From: Gonocerus acuteangulatus
Lineage: Eukaryota > Arthropoda > Insecta > Hemiptera > Coreidae
Direction: 5' to 3'
Assembly: GCA_946811695.1 (NCBI GenBank)
Contig: OX328124.1
Location: forward strand, 28,167,448-28,231,447
DNA length: 64,000 nucleotides
The notes beneath the pieces are model-generated. The model saw only the letters and a program-made list of their open reading frames with translations, was not told where the DNA came from and made no database searches. Positions 22,213-33,185 of the stretch are shown piece after piece. The position numbers and the translations under genes are program-made. The first letter of the stretch is position 1. Every line of letters starts with the position of its first letter.

Positions 22213-22958
22213 CAAATCAAATTAATCCCCCATTAATTTATTTAGTATAAGTCCTTATTGAAATTCCCAAATAGCTTTAATTCATTGTTGTCTATAGCTG
22301 CAACAAAAATATCTAAATTTGTTTTTCTTAGATACCCCTATTTCCTGTGACAAAAGGGCTATCCTTAAAGAAGAGCTCATAAACCTTAAGATTTGAAAGA
22401 GAAGCTTTAATATAACGGAAAATGTCAACAACAAAAATGTGAAAGTTTATTTGGAACAAAAAGTTTTTAATACTTTCCTTTTGGCTCAATTAACATAAAT
22501 CCTGCATCAATTACTTTTTCAATCATAGAAAAAAAAACCATAGTTACAGATTATTACATGAAAAGGTATAGAACATAACATATTAATATTATATTTAAAA
22601 AAACAAAAACAATACAAATAAAGAATAGTTTCATTTATACTAGATTAAAACTTATAACTAAGTAAGTATAACCTTAATTAAATGCTTCATTTTGTTGCTA
22701 TTTTTTAATATATATTTATATATGGACCACACATTATTTTCTTTAAAAAATTATACACAGGCAGTTTGGTTAGGATTTTCTTTAAAGTGGTACTACAATT
22801 ACATGATTCCAGTATACTTTTTAAAATAAGGGTTAATTTATTTTCCACCCCACATTCAGTGAAAATTTGAAAAATAATTTTTTTAACTGAGCTCTCAACT
22901 AATAAACTTACTTTCTCATAATTTGAACAAGTGTCATATAATCATTCATTTTAATATA
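22213..22958. other. Intronic AT-rich sequence, no gene recognised
   Basis: No repeat or coding sequence was recognised. Confidence 0.4.
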
Positions 22959-23089
22959 TAATATAAAGTAGGAGTACCATGACATGCTGGGTAACAGGTA
23001 TTTAATATGAAACATGTGTAGCATGCCACACCCGGTAACACCTATTTAATATAAAGTAGGTGTAGCATGGCACACCGGGTAACAGCTAG
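22959..23089 (+). repeat. Three tandem copies of a Helitron-type 3'-terminal module
   Basis: Units start at 22959, 23003 and 23047, an exact 44-base period: TAATATAAAGTAGG, TGTAGCATGGCACACC, GGGTAACA. The last unit ends hairpin GGTGT/ACACC, GGGTAACAG, CTAG (23086-23089) and then T, the canonical Helitron 3' signature. Earlier units are diverged and lack CTAG. A related end is at 51330 on the minus strand. Confidence 0.7.
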
Positions 23090-23589
23090 TATATAATATT
23101 AATGCCAATAGAAGCTAAAAAATGGGAATCAATATAATGACTACTAGTTGATTTCTTTGCATTTAAGAGCAGAATGCCAATTAATTAGAATTGATCTTTG
23201 TATATAAGGAGATATGGGACATTTCTGACCAACCCCCCTCTACACAAATATATAATTTTTTAGAGTGTTATATTTTTTTTTCTTGAGAATAATCCCTTCT
23301 TTTAAAGCCGAGTAAAATTCTGAGTTAGTAGCCAATATTTCATAATTTCTACCACTCGTAAATCTTTTAATTATGATTGATTCATTTAAGTGATTTAGCT
23401 CCTTGATAATTTTATGGCAAATGAATTAACTAGATATAATCAACAGTCAAAGAGCTTTAAATTATTTTTACCGCAAAGTTCATATTTAGTACACATGAAA
23501 ATGTAACGAAACTTTTTTACTTCGATGTTTCAACGGGTACTACTAAATTAATAGCGCAAGGTCAACTTTCTTTAATCGAATATATGCTT

Positions 23590-24020
23590 TTAGCGGAGTT
23601 CCTTCCATCCCCCATAGGGAGGAAACCCGCTTTTAGCGCAGTTCCTCCCTATCTCCATAGGGACAAACCCGCTTTTAGCGCAGTTCCTTCATCCTCCATA
23701 GGGAGAAACCCGCTTTTAGCAAAGTTCCTTCCATCCTCCATAGGGAGGAAACCCGCTTTTAGCGCAGTTCCTTCCATCCTCCATAGGGAGAAACCCGCTT
23801 TTAGCGCAGTTCCTTCCATCCTCCATAGGGAGGAAACCCGCTTTTAGCGCAGTTCCTCCCTATCTCCATAGGGAGGAAACCCGCTTTTAGCGCGGTTCCT
23901 CCCTCCCTTCATAGGGAGGAACCCCGCTTATAAGGTTGACCTCATGAAAAAATCCGGAAGTGCCGACTAGAAAAGTTTACGTTTCAGAACCCCTAGAGAA
24001 CGAAAATAACGGTGGCTCAA

Positions 24021-24092
<72 letters not shown>

Positions 24093-25062
24093 CTTTTCTT
24101 TCTTTCCTGGCCTCAATAATGGTCAGATTTTGATGAAATTTGGTACAACAATTTTTCGTCTAATTTTAAAGCTCAAGTTCGTTAACCAGCAGAATCCGTC
24201 CACCGGAACATGGTTTTTGGAGCGAAATTCGCGCGACAAAATCGTTATCCTTACTTCATATGCTTGCAAGTACTCGTTTTATAGGTTTATTCGCCTTTAA
24301 AAACGAATGGAACTATTTTTAAGGCGAAAGCTTTAACCGTTTTCGAGACAAGTGGAGAAATATTTGTTGAATCAAGTTTTTGGTTTGGGTACTTAGAATC
24401 ATGGGATTCATTTAAAATATTTTCTGCATGTTTGGAATTCATGTAAACAGAGCTGTTTTAATTTTGGTTACGTTCGGAGTCAAGGAAGGATTAGAATAAA
24501 ATATTTAATTTTTAGACATGAAAAGTTTTGGGAACTTCGTATATTTTCCTTAATATCTCGAAAACGGTTGGTAATCTTGCTAAGCGGAAGGTAACCAATC
24601 AAAAGCTTACTAAATGCTCTACAAAAAAGATTCTGAAGCAATTTTCGATTAGGCGATGTCAATTGGAGACATAAGGGCATAAAACTTCAAATGTGTTTGT
24701 TTTGTTCTTTTAAACGGGTTTTTGTTGTTGTTTAGCTCACTTTTTGATTGGTTGTTTCTTTTTTAATTGGAATTATTTGTAGAATTAGTACTATTGTAGA
24801 AGAGTACAAGAAAAAGTAAAAATTTAATGATATTTTTCGAATCATTGAACAGTAAGATTAGTATCTCTAGAAGTGGATGAAGGGTGCTGCCTGACCCTTT
24901 TTCTGTCAGGTAGAGGTGAGGGTCCGGGCGGACCTATTTGAGGCCACAAATTATTTCATGAAAGTCTAGCCAAAATTATAACTGTTTCTATTTCAACCTT
25001 TCCAAATGACATTAGGAGGAACGGAACCGCGCTAAGATGATGCAGTGCCTGCGAGTCGGGCT
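23590..25062 (-). mobile_element. Helentron-like element, family B, copy 1
   Basis: Minus orientation. The 5' end near 25062 reads GCCCGACTCGCAGGCACTGC, followed by TTAGCGCGGTTCC. The body has the family's GATGAAATTTGGTA, (TA)n (24022-24088) and GTTTCAGAACCCC blocks. The 3' end is CTAA preceded by a GGTTCCTCCC/GGGAGGAACC-type hairpin. Here the 3' module is repeated eight times (23592-23931). There is no helicase frame. Confidence 0.75.
23592..23931 (-). repeat. Eight-copy tandem array of the family B 3'-terminal hairpin
   Basis: Units of 41-43 bases start at 23592, 23635, 23677, 23718, 23761, 23803, 23846 and 23889. Each is AGCGC(A/G)GTTCCT, CC, CCATAGGGAGG, AAACCCGCTTTT with small changes. 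Only the unit at 23889 is followed by the normal subterminal sequence (CTTATAAGGTTG). The plus frame at 23584-23847 is a translation of this array. Confidence 0.9.
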
Positions 25063-25064
25063 TT

Positions 25065-25135
25065 TTTGAATTGGGTCCTCCTGAACACGAGTCGAGACCT
25101 CTTCTACAACTGAACCAAACTCGCCCCTCCCCTAG
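25065..25135 (-). mobile_element. tRNA-like SINE head fragment
   Basis: On the minus strand GGGCGAGTTTGGTTCAGTTG, then TAGAAGAGGTCTCGACTCGTGTTC, resembles an A-box region and a weak B box. It lies directly at the 5' end of the family B element. The fragment is short and the call tentative. Confidence 0.35.
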
Positions 25136-25139
25136 CATA

Positions 25140-26328
25140 ATATAATGTTACAGCCATAAAATATCACGTTGCCATAAAAATAACAGTCAAAAGTTTTAAA
25201 GCGCTAATCAAACTAATATTTAGTCATACAATGGGACGGCAGAAGTGCCAGTCTTTGCCAACTGTGAGGGCAAGGCACACTGTGAGTCATTCCTTCATAT
25301 ATATTATAGCTTGCTGTTTAAGTGCATAATTGAGTAACCAGCGATATATTAAATCTTAAATTAATCAGAGGGATTAATTAAAAATCGTCACTCAAATTTC
25401 ACAACCTTGTAAGTCAATTTTCCTAACTTTTCAGGGGAGCAATAAAACTGTAATGATCTGTAACTTGGAAAAATGCAATTCGCCAAAGATTCGATGCATA
25501 AAACCAATAATAATAACTTGCACCTTATGAGGATTTCCGACTTAAGACATATTTTCGGTAACATTTAAACGAAAAACCTTGTCTGAATGGCCTAAAATAG
25601 TTTAGAGAGATACGAGGTTACGCGGAAGTAATAGCCAATTTTAGGGCGTTCTATTGCTTTTTTTTTTTTTTTTTTTTTAATGTTACCATCATGTCCGGGA
25701 GATAATAAGGATTCTAAAGATACCAATAACTCAATTTCGTTAAAAATCTACTTACGCGGTTGTGAAATTTGAACGACGAAATGTTCTAATTTAAGTATGC
25801 CATTTGTTTACTCAAGTGATTGGAAAAGGAATTTCCATTAAAAAACTTACTCTCCAAGTATTTTATCTTATATGTTTTTCACTCGAGGAAGCGTCTCATT
25901 GACTGTTAGACGCAAAAAGTTACTTCAAACGAATCAGTTTTTGATGAATCACATGATGCATTTTATATAATACTCCCTTCTTCAGAAATTAATTTCACTC
26001 TCAAATTAATATGACCAATTTACATAAATTCTGAGGATATGGTCGTTGTCTGAGTAAGTCGAGATCCTCAAAACTCATCTGTGTTAAGTAAATTTTCTGC
26101 TCGAATTTTTTCAATTTGCACCGTTTATATTAATATGTAATAATGAAGGCTAATTGACTCTACCTATTGACGTAGTTGTAGAAAAAACGCTCTGACTATA
26201 AACAAACAGAGATTAACTTCTTATCTGTTGACAGTTTATATTCCTGGCTAATACAGCTATAGGAACTCCTATGACTCGCCTATACCCTAAAGTAATGACA
26301 GAATTCAAAAGAACGTACTTATATGTGT

Positions 26329-26399
<71 letters not shown>

Positions 26400-26875
26400 T
26401 ATGTGTGTGTGTGTGTGTGTGTATTCTAGCTGACGTAACCATTATAGACGGGTTTATAAGAAAACTTTGAAAGTTTTCTTTTACGTGGGTATCTCTTACC
26501 GAACAAAAATATTTTCTCAATTTGTAACGATTTTCTCCTTTGTTATACAACGTATCTTTCAAAAAAAGTATGTCGAATTGTTCGGAATTTACTAGAGAAT
26601 AACTGAACCTCGTGTGAAGATGAAATATTTAATGAATTTTACAGGGGGCCTCAAGGATTTCGATGCTCCACACCTGGATTCATTAACAAACAGTTAAATA
26701 ACCATGTTTTTATTAAGGTTGTGTCATTGACTATCGCACTCATTGATTAACTTCCTTCGTGCTATGGGATTTTGAAAAGGAATTTATTCCAACGTCCATT
26801 TAGGGGGCGTGTTATATACAGAGCAACAACCTTATCTTGTCAGGATAGGGCTTTTGCCTAATCTTTTTTGAAAGA
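25140..26875. other. Intronic sequence with a (TA)n/(TG)n tract, no gene recognised
   Basis: A poly-T run lies at 25661-25678. The compound microsatellite at 26331-26424 is TA repeats, then ACACACA and a TG run. The minus frame 26305-26562 translates it. Otherwise nothing was recognised. Confidence 0.45.
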
Positions 26876-26950
26876 AAACCGCCCCTAGTGGGGATCGAAC
26901 TCACAGGCTTAGGAGAGCTCACACCTTATCACCCACGGCTATCGAATCTA
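26876..26950 (-). mobile_element. tRNA-like fragment
   Basis: On the minus strand: GATAGCCGTGGGTGATAAGG, then GAGTTCGATCCCCACTAGGG, which has a good B box (GTTCGATCCCC) and a plausible A box at tRNA spacing. No continuous cloverleaf was verified; probably the head of a decayed SINE. Confidence 0.4.
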
Positions 26951-26964
26951 TGAAAAACTGTAAA

Positions 26965-27184
26965 GGGTCTCCGTCCAGTGGCTGGCATGCTGCATTCCCA
27001 TGCGGTAGATGTGGGGTCACCTGTGACAGGTTGACTTTTCAACGGTGAGCTTTCTGACATAATTCCTTGCTACAGCAAGTATGTTTAGGAAAGGAAGTAA
27101 TCTATAAACAACCTCACGCTATTCTCCAAGAAGAGAAACGAGAAGAAGTCGGTATGCCGCGGCGTACCGTAAAAAATAAAAATT
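26965..27184 (+). mobile_element. Decayed tRNA-derived SINE
   Basis: It starts GGGTCTCCGTCCAGTGGCTG, parallel to GGGGTCTCCCGTGGTCTAGTGG of the copy at 52881, and ends CGGCGTACCGTAAAAAATAA, an A-rich tail. The middle does not align clearly with other copies. Confidence 0.45.
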
Positions 27185-27529
27185 TAAAGTTGTTGGTGAA
27201 GTAGTAGGGTAGGGTGGTGTGGGAAAGCCTCGCCGGAGTCCCTAGACGTAAGACATTTTGTTGTTTCAAATTACTCAAGCAATCATAACGTTGGTTCTAC
27301 TTAATAATTTGTTTTCTTTTAAGTCTATGGTTTAGTGTCAAGAAATAACATCATTTTAAAGCCCCATTTATAGCAAAATATTCGCAAAAATGAGGAAAGT
27401 ATTTGTAATGGAGTGTAATTAAATTTGCTGAGAAGAACCGTCTGTCTGCTCTCCAGCATTTATCCTCAGAAATGGTGTTTTGTTTGGACTGCAGAGAGTA
27501 CTCTAGAATAAAAGGCTACCCATAACCGC

Positions 27530-27950
27530 AAAGGTACTGGTATATAGAATTATCCTAAGACCCAGAGTCACCTATGGCAGTGATGCATGGACTATAACTT
27601 CAGAGTTTGGGAGCGAAAGGTTCTGCAGCGGATTTTTGGGTCTGTGAAGGGTGAGCAGTGGAGGATCAGAAGTAACCAAGAGCTGCGGGATCTTTATGGC
27701 GAGCAGGACATAGTGGCACACACAAAGATGGGGCGGCTGTGATGGCTAGGCCATGTGGAAAGGATGGGACCTACACGACTTCCCCGGAAACTCCTGTACG
27801 GCAAGCCTGGAGGAGGACGCAGGCGAGGGAAGCCCCGTCTTTGCTGGCTGGATGATGTGGATAAAGACCTGAAGGACCTGGGATCAGCCGTTGGAGGAGA
27901 TTCGCTGCCGACTGGGGAGAATGGAAGATGCTACGTCAGTAAGTAAGTAA
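27530..27950 (+). pseudogene. LINE reverse-transcriptase C-terminal remnant
   Basis: Fragments in order: ILRPRVTYGSDAWTIT, then after a frame change ERKVLQRIFGSVKGEQWRIR, NQELRDLYGEQDIVAH, a TGA in place of an Arg codon, WLGHVERMG, LPRKLLYGKPGGGRRRGKPR, WLDDVDKDLKDLG and, in a shifted frame, WRRFAADWGEW. This is the well-known tail of arthropod LINE polyproteins (Y-G-S-E-x-W ... WLGHVxRM ... GRPrxRWlDdV). At least one stop and two shifts mean it is dead. It is intronic, antisense to the DRAM gene. Confidence 0.88.
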
Positions 27951-28041
27951 GTAAATGGTGTTTTAAAATATGAATTTTAAATAACATCTTTGACTTATTA
28001 AGCAGTTAAATCTAGTTTATTAAAGATATACTCATCCTTAC

Positions 28042-28163
28042 ATAGGAGTGCTGCAACATTAAGGAACTGAGAGAATAGGCAGCTTTCAGGGAAGTTGGCT
28101 CCTGTGTCACTTATGTAAGGAATTAATGGAAATACGTGACCGTAATTAACTGAGATAATAAAC
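28042..28163 (-). CDS. DRAM2: DRAM-family protein, first recognisable exon (PYISDTG exon)
   Basis: On the minus strand, acceptor TTGTTTCAG precedes a 122-base exon that needs two bases from a preceding exon. It encodes FIISVNYGHVFPLIPYISD, TGANFPESCLFSQFLNVAAL and L, then donor GTAAGG (28041-28036). PYISDTG followed by PESC and LN is the signature of the DRAM/Frag1 family ([21 protein letters not shown] in DRAM2), located in the first luminal loop. It ends in phase 1, matching the exon at 17283. The exon with the start codon (about 25 residues, first membrane helix) was not found upstream. Confidence 0.95.
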
Positions 28164-28312
28164 CTGAAACAAGAGAATTTATTAGCAAAAATTATTATTA
28201 TTCGAGCTTAATAAAGTGTACACAGAATTTTATTATGCAAGGTAGGGATAGTCGGGGTTCGGTCACTGCTATTTAATAAAACTACATTTTATCATAAAAA
28301 TGGTTTTATTGT

Positions 28313-28351
28313 GCCGACGTTTCGGCTTGAAATTCAAGCCTTCATCAGGGC
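28313..28351 (-). ncRNA. Hammerhead-ribozyme-like motif (left arm)
   Basis: Minus strand: GCC (stem I), CTGATGA (28348-28342), extra A, stem II GGCTTGA/TCAAGCC, GAAAC, GTC cleavage triplet (GAAACGTC at 28323-28316), GGC pairing back to GCC, then U-rich against A-rich flanks that could extend stem I. Stem III is minimal (ACGT), as in the hammerheads reported for Penelope-like elements and animal retrozymes. The extra purine after CUGAUGA is unusual. Confidence 0.6.
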
Positions 28352-28391
28352 TGTAAAAAACAAGTAGGACGGATGTAATACTGAAATATAC

Positions 28392-28448
<57 letters not shown>

Positions 28449-28828
28449 TACATACACAAATACACATACATATATACAGAATATATATTCTGTATATATG
28501 TATGGACAGACATATATGTCTGTCCATTTGGGTGGTCCAGAACCCCCCCCCCCCCCTCACCAACTCCTTTCTTCCTATGTTTCCCTGTATTAACTGTCAG
28601 AAATGATCCCGCATTTGTGAGGAATAGTTCTCTATCTTCCCATCGGTAAGCCCATATTGTTATTCTTATATCTAATCTAATATGTAATCTGTTATTCTTA
28701 TATCTGTTTTCCTAATAATCCAAACACTTCTAGAGCACATTGTTCTTCTATATATTATGTTCTAGTATTTTATGTTTTTGTCTTTTTCTATATATGTATG
28801 TATATATGTATGTGTATTTGTGTATGTA

Positions 28829-28881
<53 letters not shown>

Positions 28882-28917
28882 ATTTCAGTATTACATCCGT
28901 CCTACTTGTTTTTTACA

Positions 28918-28956
28918 GCCCTGATGAAGGCTTGAAGTTCAAGCCGAAACGTCGGC
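28918..28956 (+). ncRNA. Hammerhead-ribozyme-like motif (right arm)
   Basis: Same structure as the left arm on the opposite strand: GCC, CTGATGA 28921-28927, A, GGCTTGA-AGT-TCAAGCC, GAAAC 28946-28950, GTC 28951-28953, GGC 28954-28956. Differences from the left-arm copy lie in the stem II loop only, so the core is kept while the loop drifts. Confidence 0.6.
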
Positions 28957-29062
28957 ACAATAAAACCAGTTTTATGATAAAATGTAGTTTTATTAAGCAG
29001 CAGTGACCGAACCCCGACAATCCCTACCTTGCATCATCTACGGTCAACGATCTCCTCTCAAA

Positions 29063-30048
29063 GAATTTTATTATTTTTAAGGATTCGCCAAAAGGATTAT
29101 TCTCTTGTCTTCTATTGTTATACTAACATAAAACAACTTCTTATAGGAGATCTGCTAAGCTATAGTGCCCTATTCCACTATGCTTATCATCTCCAAGCAT
29201 ACCTGATTCCCGTCAACGCCACTACTGACCTCCCCCTCATATCCCCAGGTAAAGCTCTTGTACCCCACCACACTGAGACGTTTGCAGCTTAGACCATAAG
29301 ATTAGACACTACTGGCAATTTTGTGTGTTTTCTTAAACATCCCCAAATGAGGAATGTCGAAAAATGGGAAGCCCTTTCGAAAGTTGAATAAACTTCCTAC
29401 TGCAAAGTAATGTGATTAGCGAGTTTGCTTCTGCACGGGTAGCGCGGAAATGTGTGCCAACGTGTTCTCGACATGAATTCTTCTTCTTACGCGTTTGGGA
29501 ACGATAAATACCCACTTTGAGTGCAACCTATCGGAGAGTTGTCTATAACTGGGCTACAAAATTAGGATTTTAACCCTTCCAGCGGAACACCTTTTTTTCT
29601 TCTATTAGTAGGAACATCCGTCTCAGAGACGGGTACCTTGTTTTCCACATTGTCAGCACCCTAATAATTATTTTTAAGTTACTTATCATTTATCTAATAA
29701 TTGGTGCGTAGTTTTGTTTGTTAAAGGAAAAGTAAATGCTACAAGAGAAAAATATTTATTTCTGAATTTCGTTAAAATTATGAAATGTTTGTATAGGAAA
29801 CCCAAATTATTTTTGCCTATGCAGTCTTTTTTTCTTTCTTTTCTTTACTTTTATTACATTAATTTCAGTCAAATTTACAGTAAAAAATTACAACGAGAAA
29901 AAAGTTACAAAATGAAAAATGTAGACTAATAAAAAGATACGAAAATGTAAACTCGTAAAAAATTACCATGAGAAAAAATAGAAAAAGTCAAAACTCGAAG
30001 AATTAGACTAGAAAAAAAAGTACAAAAGTAATAGACTAGTAAAAAAAG
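29063..30048. other. No recognised gene; A-rich repetitive tract at the right
   Basis: The plus frame 29029-29292 contains a GC-richer segment (LIPVNATTDLPLISPGKAL) I do not recognise. From about 29870 to 30048 the words GACTAGTAAAAAA, ACTCGTAAAAAA and ACTAGAAAAAAAAGT recur, a degenerate short tandem pattern leading into the family B element's GTCCGACTCGC end. Confidence 0.35.
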
Positions 30049-30098
30049 TCCGACTCGCAGGAACTGCGTCATCTTAGCGCGGTTCCAGTTCTTTTTTT

Positions 30099-30137
<39 letters not shown>

Positions 30138-31017
30138 GGCTCATCTACATCTAGGTCATTAGCGCCGACATCTAGGGTTTAGCGAGGAATTTTACCAGCG
30201 AGCCGTGGGATGATAAAATTCCTGCCGGAGGTTGGGAATCGAACCCACCATCTCCCGCTTATGAATCCAAGGCGCTAGCCATTAGACCACGGGAGACCCC
30301 GGTTCTTGTTCATATCCCTATTCTCATTTGAAAAGCATAAAATAGAAACAGATAATATTTTCCTCGGCCTTTGTTCAAAGGGTTTTATGGCTATACCTGG
30401 GGTTAGGGTCGGGTCCGCAAGACCCTAGAAACCTCTTCTAGCGATACTTCATTTCATACGTTTCAATGAATTGGAAAATATCAAAAATTGTCACATATTC
30501 CTGTGTTCTTTTACTGTAGTAATAATTCTACAGATAAAATCAATTAAAAAATAAAATAAAAAAACCAACAGCATAAAGGCAATTGAAAATATTCAAAAGA
30601 CGTCATCGAATCTTTTTCTCTTGGCAAGGTATGTTTCTAACAATGAATTGTTTTTCTTATTTTGCCTAATCTGTTTTATTGTAAAATAAACGTAAGCGTT
30701 ACGATTTTTTTTGCGCGAATTTCGCCCCAAACGCCATCTTCCAGTGGGCGGATTTTGCTGGTTAACGAACTTGACCTTTCAAATTGGACGACAGATTTTT
30801 GTACGAAATTTCATCAAAATCGGACCATCAGGAAAGCCAGAAATCCGCGAACAGACAAATATATATATATATATATATACAAATTTTAACCACCGTTATT
30901 TTCGGTCTCGAGGGGTTCTGAAACGCGAAATTGTCTAGTCGGCACTTCCGGATTGTTTCATTGTATCAACCTTATAAGCGGGGTTCCTCCCTATGGGGGA
31001 GGGAGGAACCGCGCTAA
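30049..31017 (+). mobile_element. Helentron-like element, family B, copy 2, with SINE insertion
   Basis: The 5' end TCCGACTCGCAGGAACTGC starts at 30049 and includes TTAGCGCGGTTCC at about 30073-30085. The 3' end is hairpin GGTTCCTCCC...GGGAGGAACC, GCG, CTAA (31014-31017). TTAGCGCGGTTCC near the 5' end is the exact reverse complement of the terminal GGAACCGCGCTAA. A tRNA-SINE interrupts it at 30091-30300. The frames at 30662-30938 are from the repeat body. Confidence 0.85.
30091..30300 (-). mobile_element. tRNA-derived SINE inserted in family B element
   Basis: On plus: long T tract, TACGGCTCATCTACATC, CATTAGCGCCGACATC, then GGGAATCGAACCCACC (B-box complement), CATCTCCCGCTTATGAATCC and TAGCCATTAGACCACGGG (A-box complement), ending at GAGACCCC. 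GTTCTT lies on both sides, a possible short target duplication. A nearly full-length copy, younger than its host element. Confidence 0.88.
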
Positions 31018-31486
31018 AAGCGATGTCCGTCGAGGGAAAGGTGTAAACTTAGCAAACTTATAGCCAGACCAACCTTAACACCATACAACCATACATATGG
31101 TTACTTCTTCAAACTATAACCGTCTGGGAGACGGATGTTCCGTTGGAAGGCTTAAAAACAAAAACCCTACATTTTTAACTGGTAACGACATTTTCGAGAG
31201 ACTTAGATATATTCCCAGCAATCTTCCATCTGAAACACAACTTTCTCAGACGTAATCTCGAGCAATTCATATTATATCTGATAAAGAGTTTCTCCGATTA
31301 TCTCGCCTAAGATAATTTAAATCTCCATGAACAACTAAGGGTTTTAGTCAAGTGGCAAAGGTCGATTCTGGTTTTAAACAACTCTTGAAGTGTCTTAGTC
31401 GTTCTATTATTAGGTAACCAAGTTATAAATAAACACAAACATATAAATACGAATCATATTGGAAGGAATGGTTCCACCTGTAAGTA

Positions 31487-32455
<969 letters not shown>

Positions 32456-32644
32456 TTTTTTCCTTCAAGCTATTTGTTTACCTAATTTCGGAATCTCAGT
32501 AATTTCTATTTAAACCTGAATTATGTATTATTTAAAACATTTTGTTGCAATCTGGAGGTGCCGATGAGAGATGTCCATGTTTCACACCGTATGTCTCGAC
32601 ACTACAATTCGTGGGTCAAATTTTACTTTACACACACGTGTGGT

Positions 32645-32992
32645 GTATCCCGGATGTAAAGGACCCCATGTCACATATTTGCATTGCTTCAGAGAGCCAA
32701 TTTTTCTTTACTTACAGAAACATTTTAAATAAAATGTAAAATGTTTCACATTGTCATTGGCATTGATAAGTAATTGGAAGTATTGATCATTGTCAAGCAA
32801 AACCAAGTCCACACGGTGTCTTTTACCTCTAATGAAAACGGTCATGGTTTTATTTTTCAGTCTTATCTTCTTTATTTATGGGAACAGTACATAGTGCCCT
32901 ACACCATTATATGGATCGAAAAATACACATTAAGAACATGTTAAGTCAATTTAATTAAAAAATGGACATGGTGTCCTTTACGTCCGGGGTAC
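32645..32992. mobile_element. MITE-like element with 28-base terminal inverted repeats
   Basis: The left end GTATCCCGGATGTAAAGGAC, CCCATGTC (32645-32672) is the reverse complement, with about three differences, of GACATGGTGTCC...GTCCGGGGTAC (32965-32992). The 290-base interior is non-coding. A (TA)n tract (about 32996-33068) follows directly. Confidence 0.7.

Positions 32993-32995
<3 letters not shown>

Positions 32996-33068
<73 letters not shown>
32996..33068. repeat. (TA)n microsatellite
   Basis: A TA tract of about 72 bases adjoining the MITE-like element. Confidence 0.95.
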
Positions 33069-33072
<4 letters not shown>

Positions 33073-33129
33073 TCGTCTGATCGTGCTCTAGGACCCTAAA
33101 AATGGTCCGATTACGAGGAAAGCTCATGT

Positions 33130-33185
33130 TTTTGACAATTTTTTTTTTTAACGGGGTACCGTCTTCTACGCCATTAGCGCCAATT
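33130..33185 (-). mobile_element. SINE tail fragment
   Basis: A T run then AACGGGGTACCGTCTTCTAC and GCCATTAGCGCC matches the reversed 3' tail shared by the 5S- and tRNA-derived SINEs. Nothing of the head remains. Confidence 0.5.

Larger units (their letters stand above)
28235..29062. mobile_element. Foldback element with a hammerhead-like motif in each arm
   Basis: Left arm 28235-28475 and right arm 28795-29034 are reverse complements: GCAAGGTAGGGAT/ATCCCTACCTTGC at the ends, GTTCGGTCACTGCT, the ribozyme-like core, GGACGGATGTAATACTGAAA, (TA)n, and GCCTACATACACAAATACAC. The centre (about 320 bases) is unique. The word ACGGTCAACGATCTCCTCTC follows the right arm and also follows the related copies at 36140 and 37890, so the element extends to about 29062. 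No reverse transcriptase or transposase frame was seen. Confidence 0.8.

Noticed and set aside
23584..23847. Protein of repeated PAFSAVPS/IGRKPAF units
   Set aside because: It is a translation of the 42-base hairpin array; unit length is often a multiple of three, which keeps the frame open by chance.
23592..23931. CRISPR-like array
   Set aside because: Units are contiguous with no unique spacers, in a eukaryotic transposon end.
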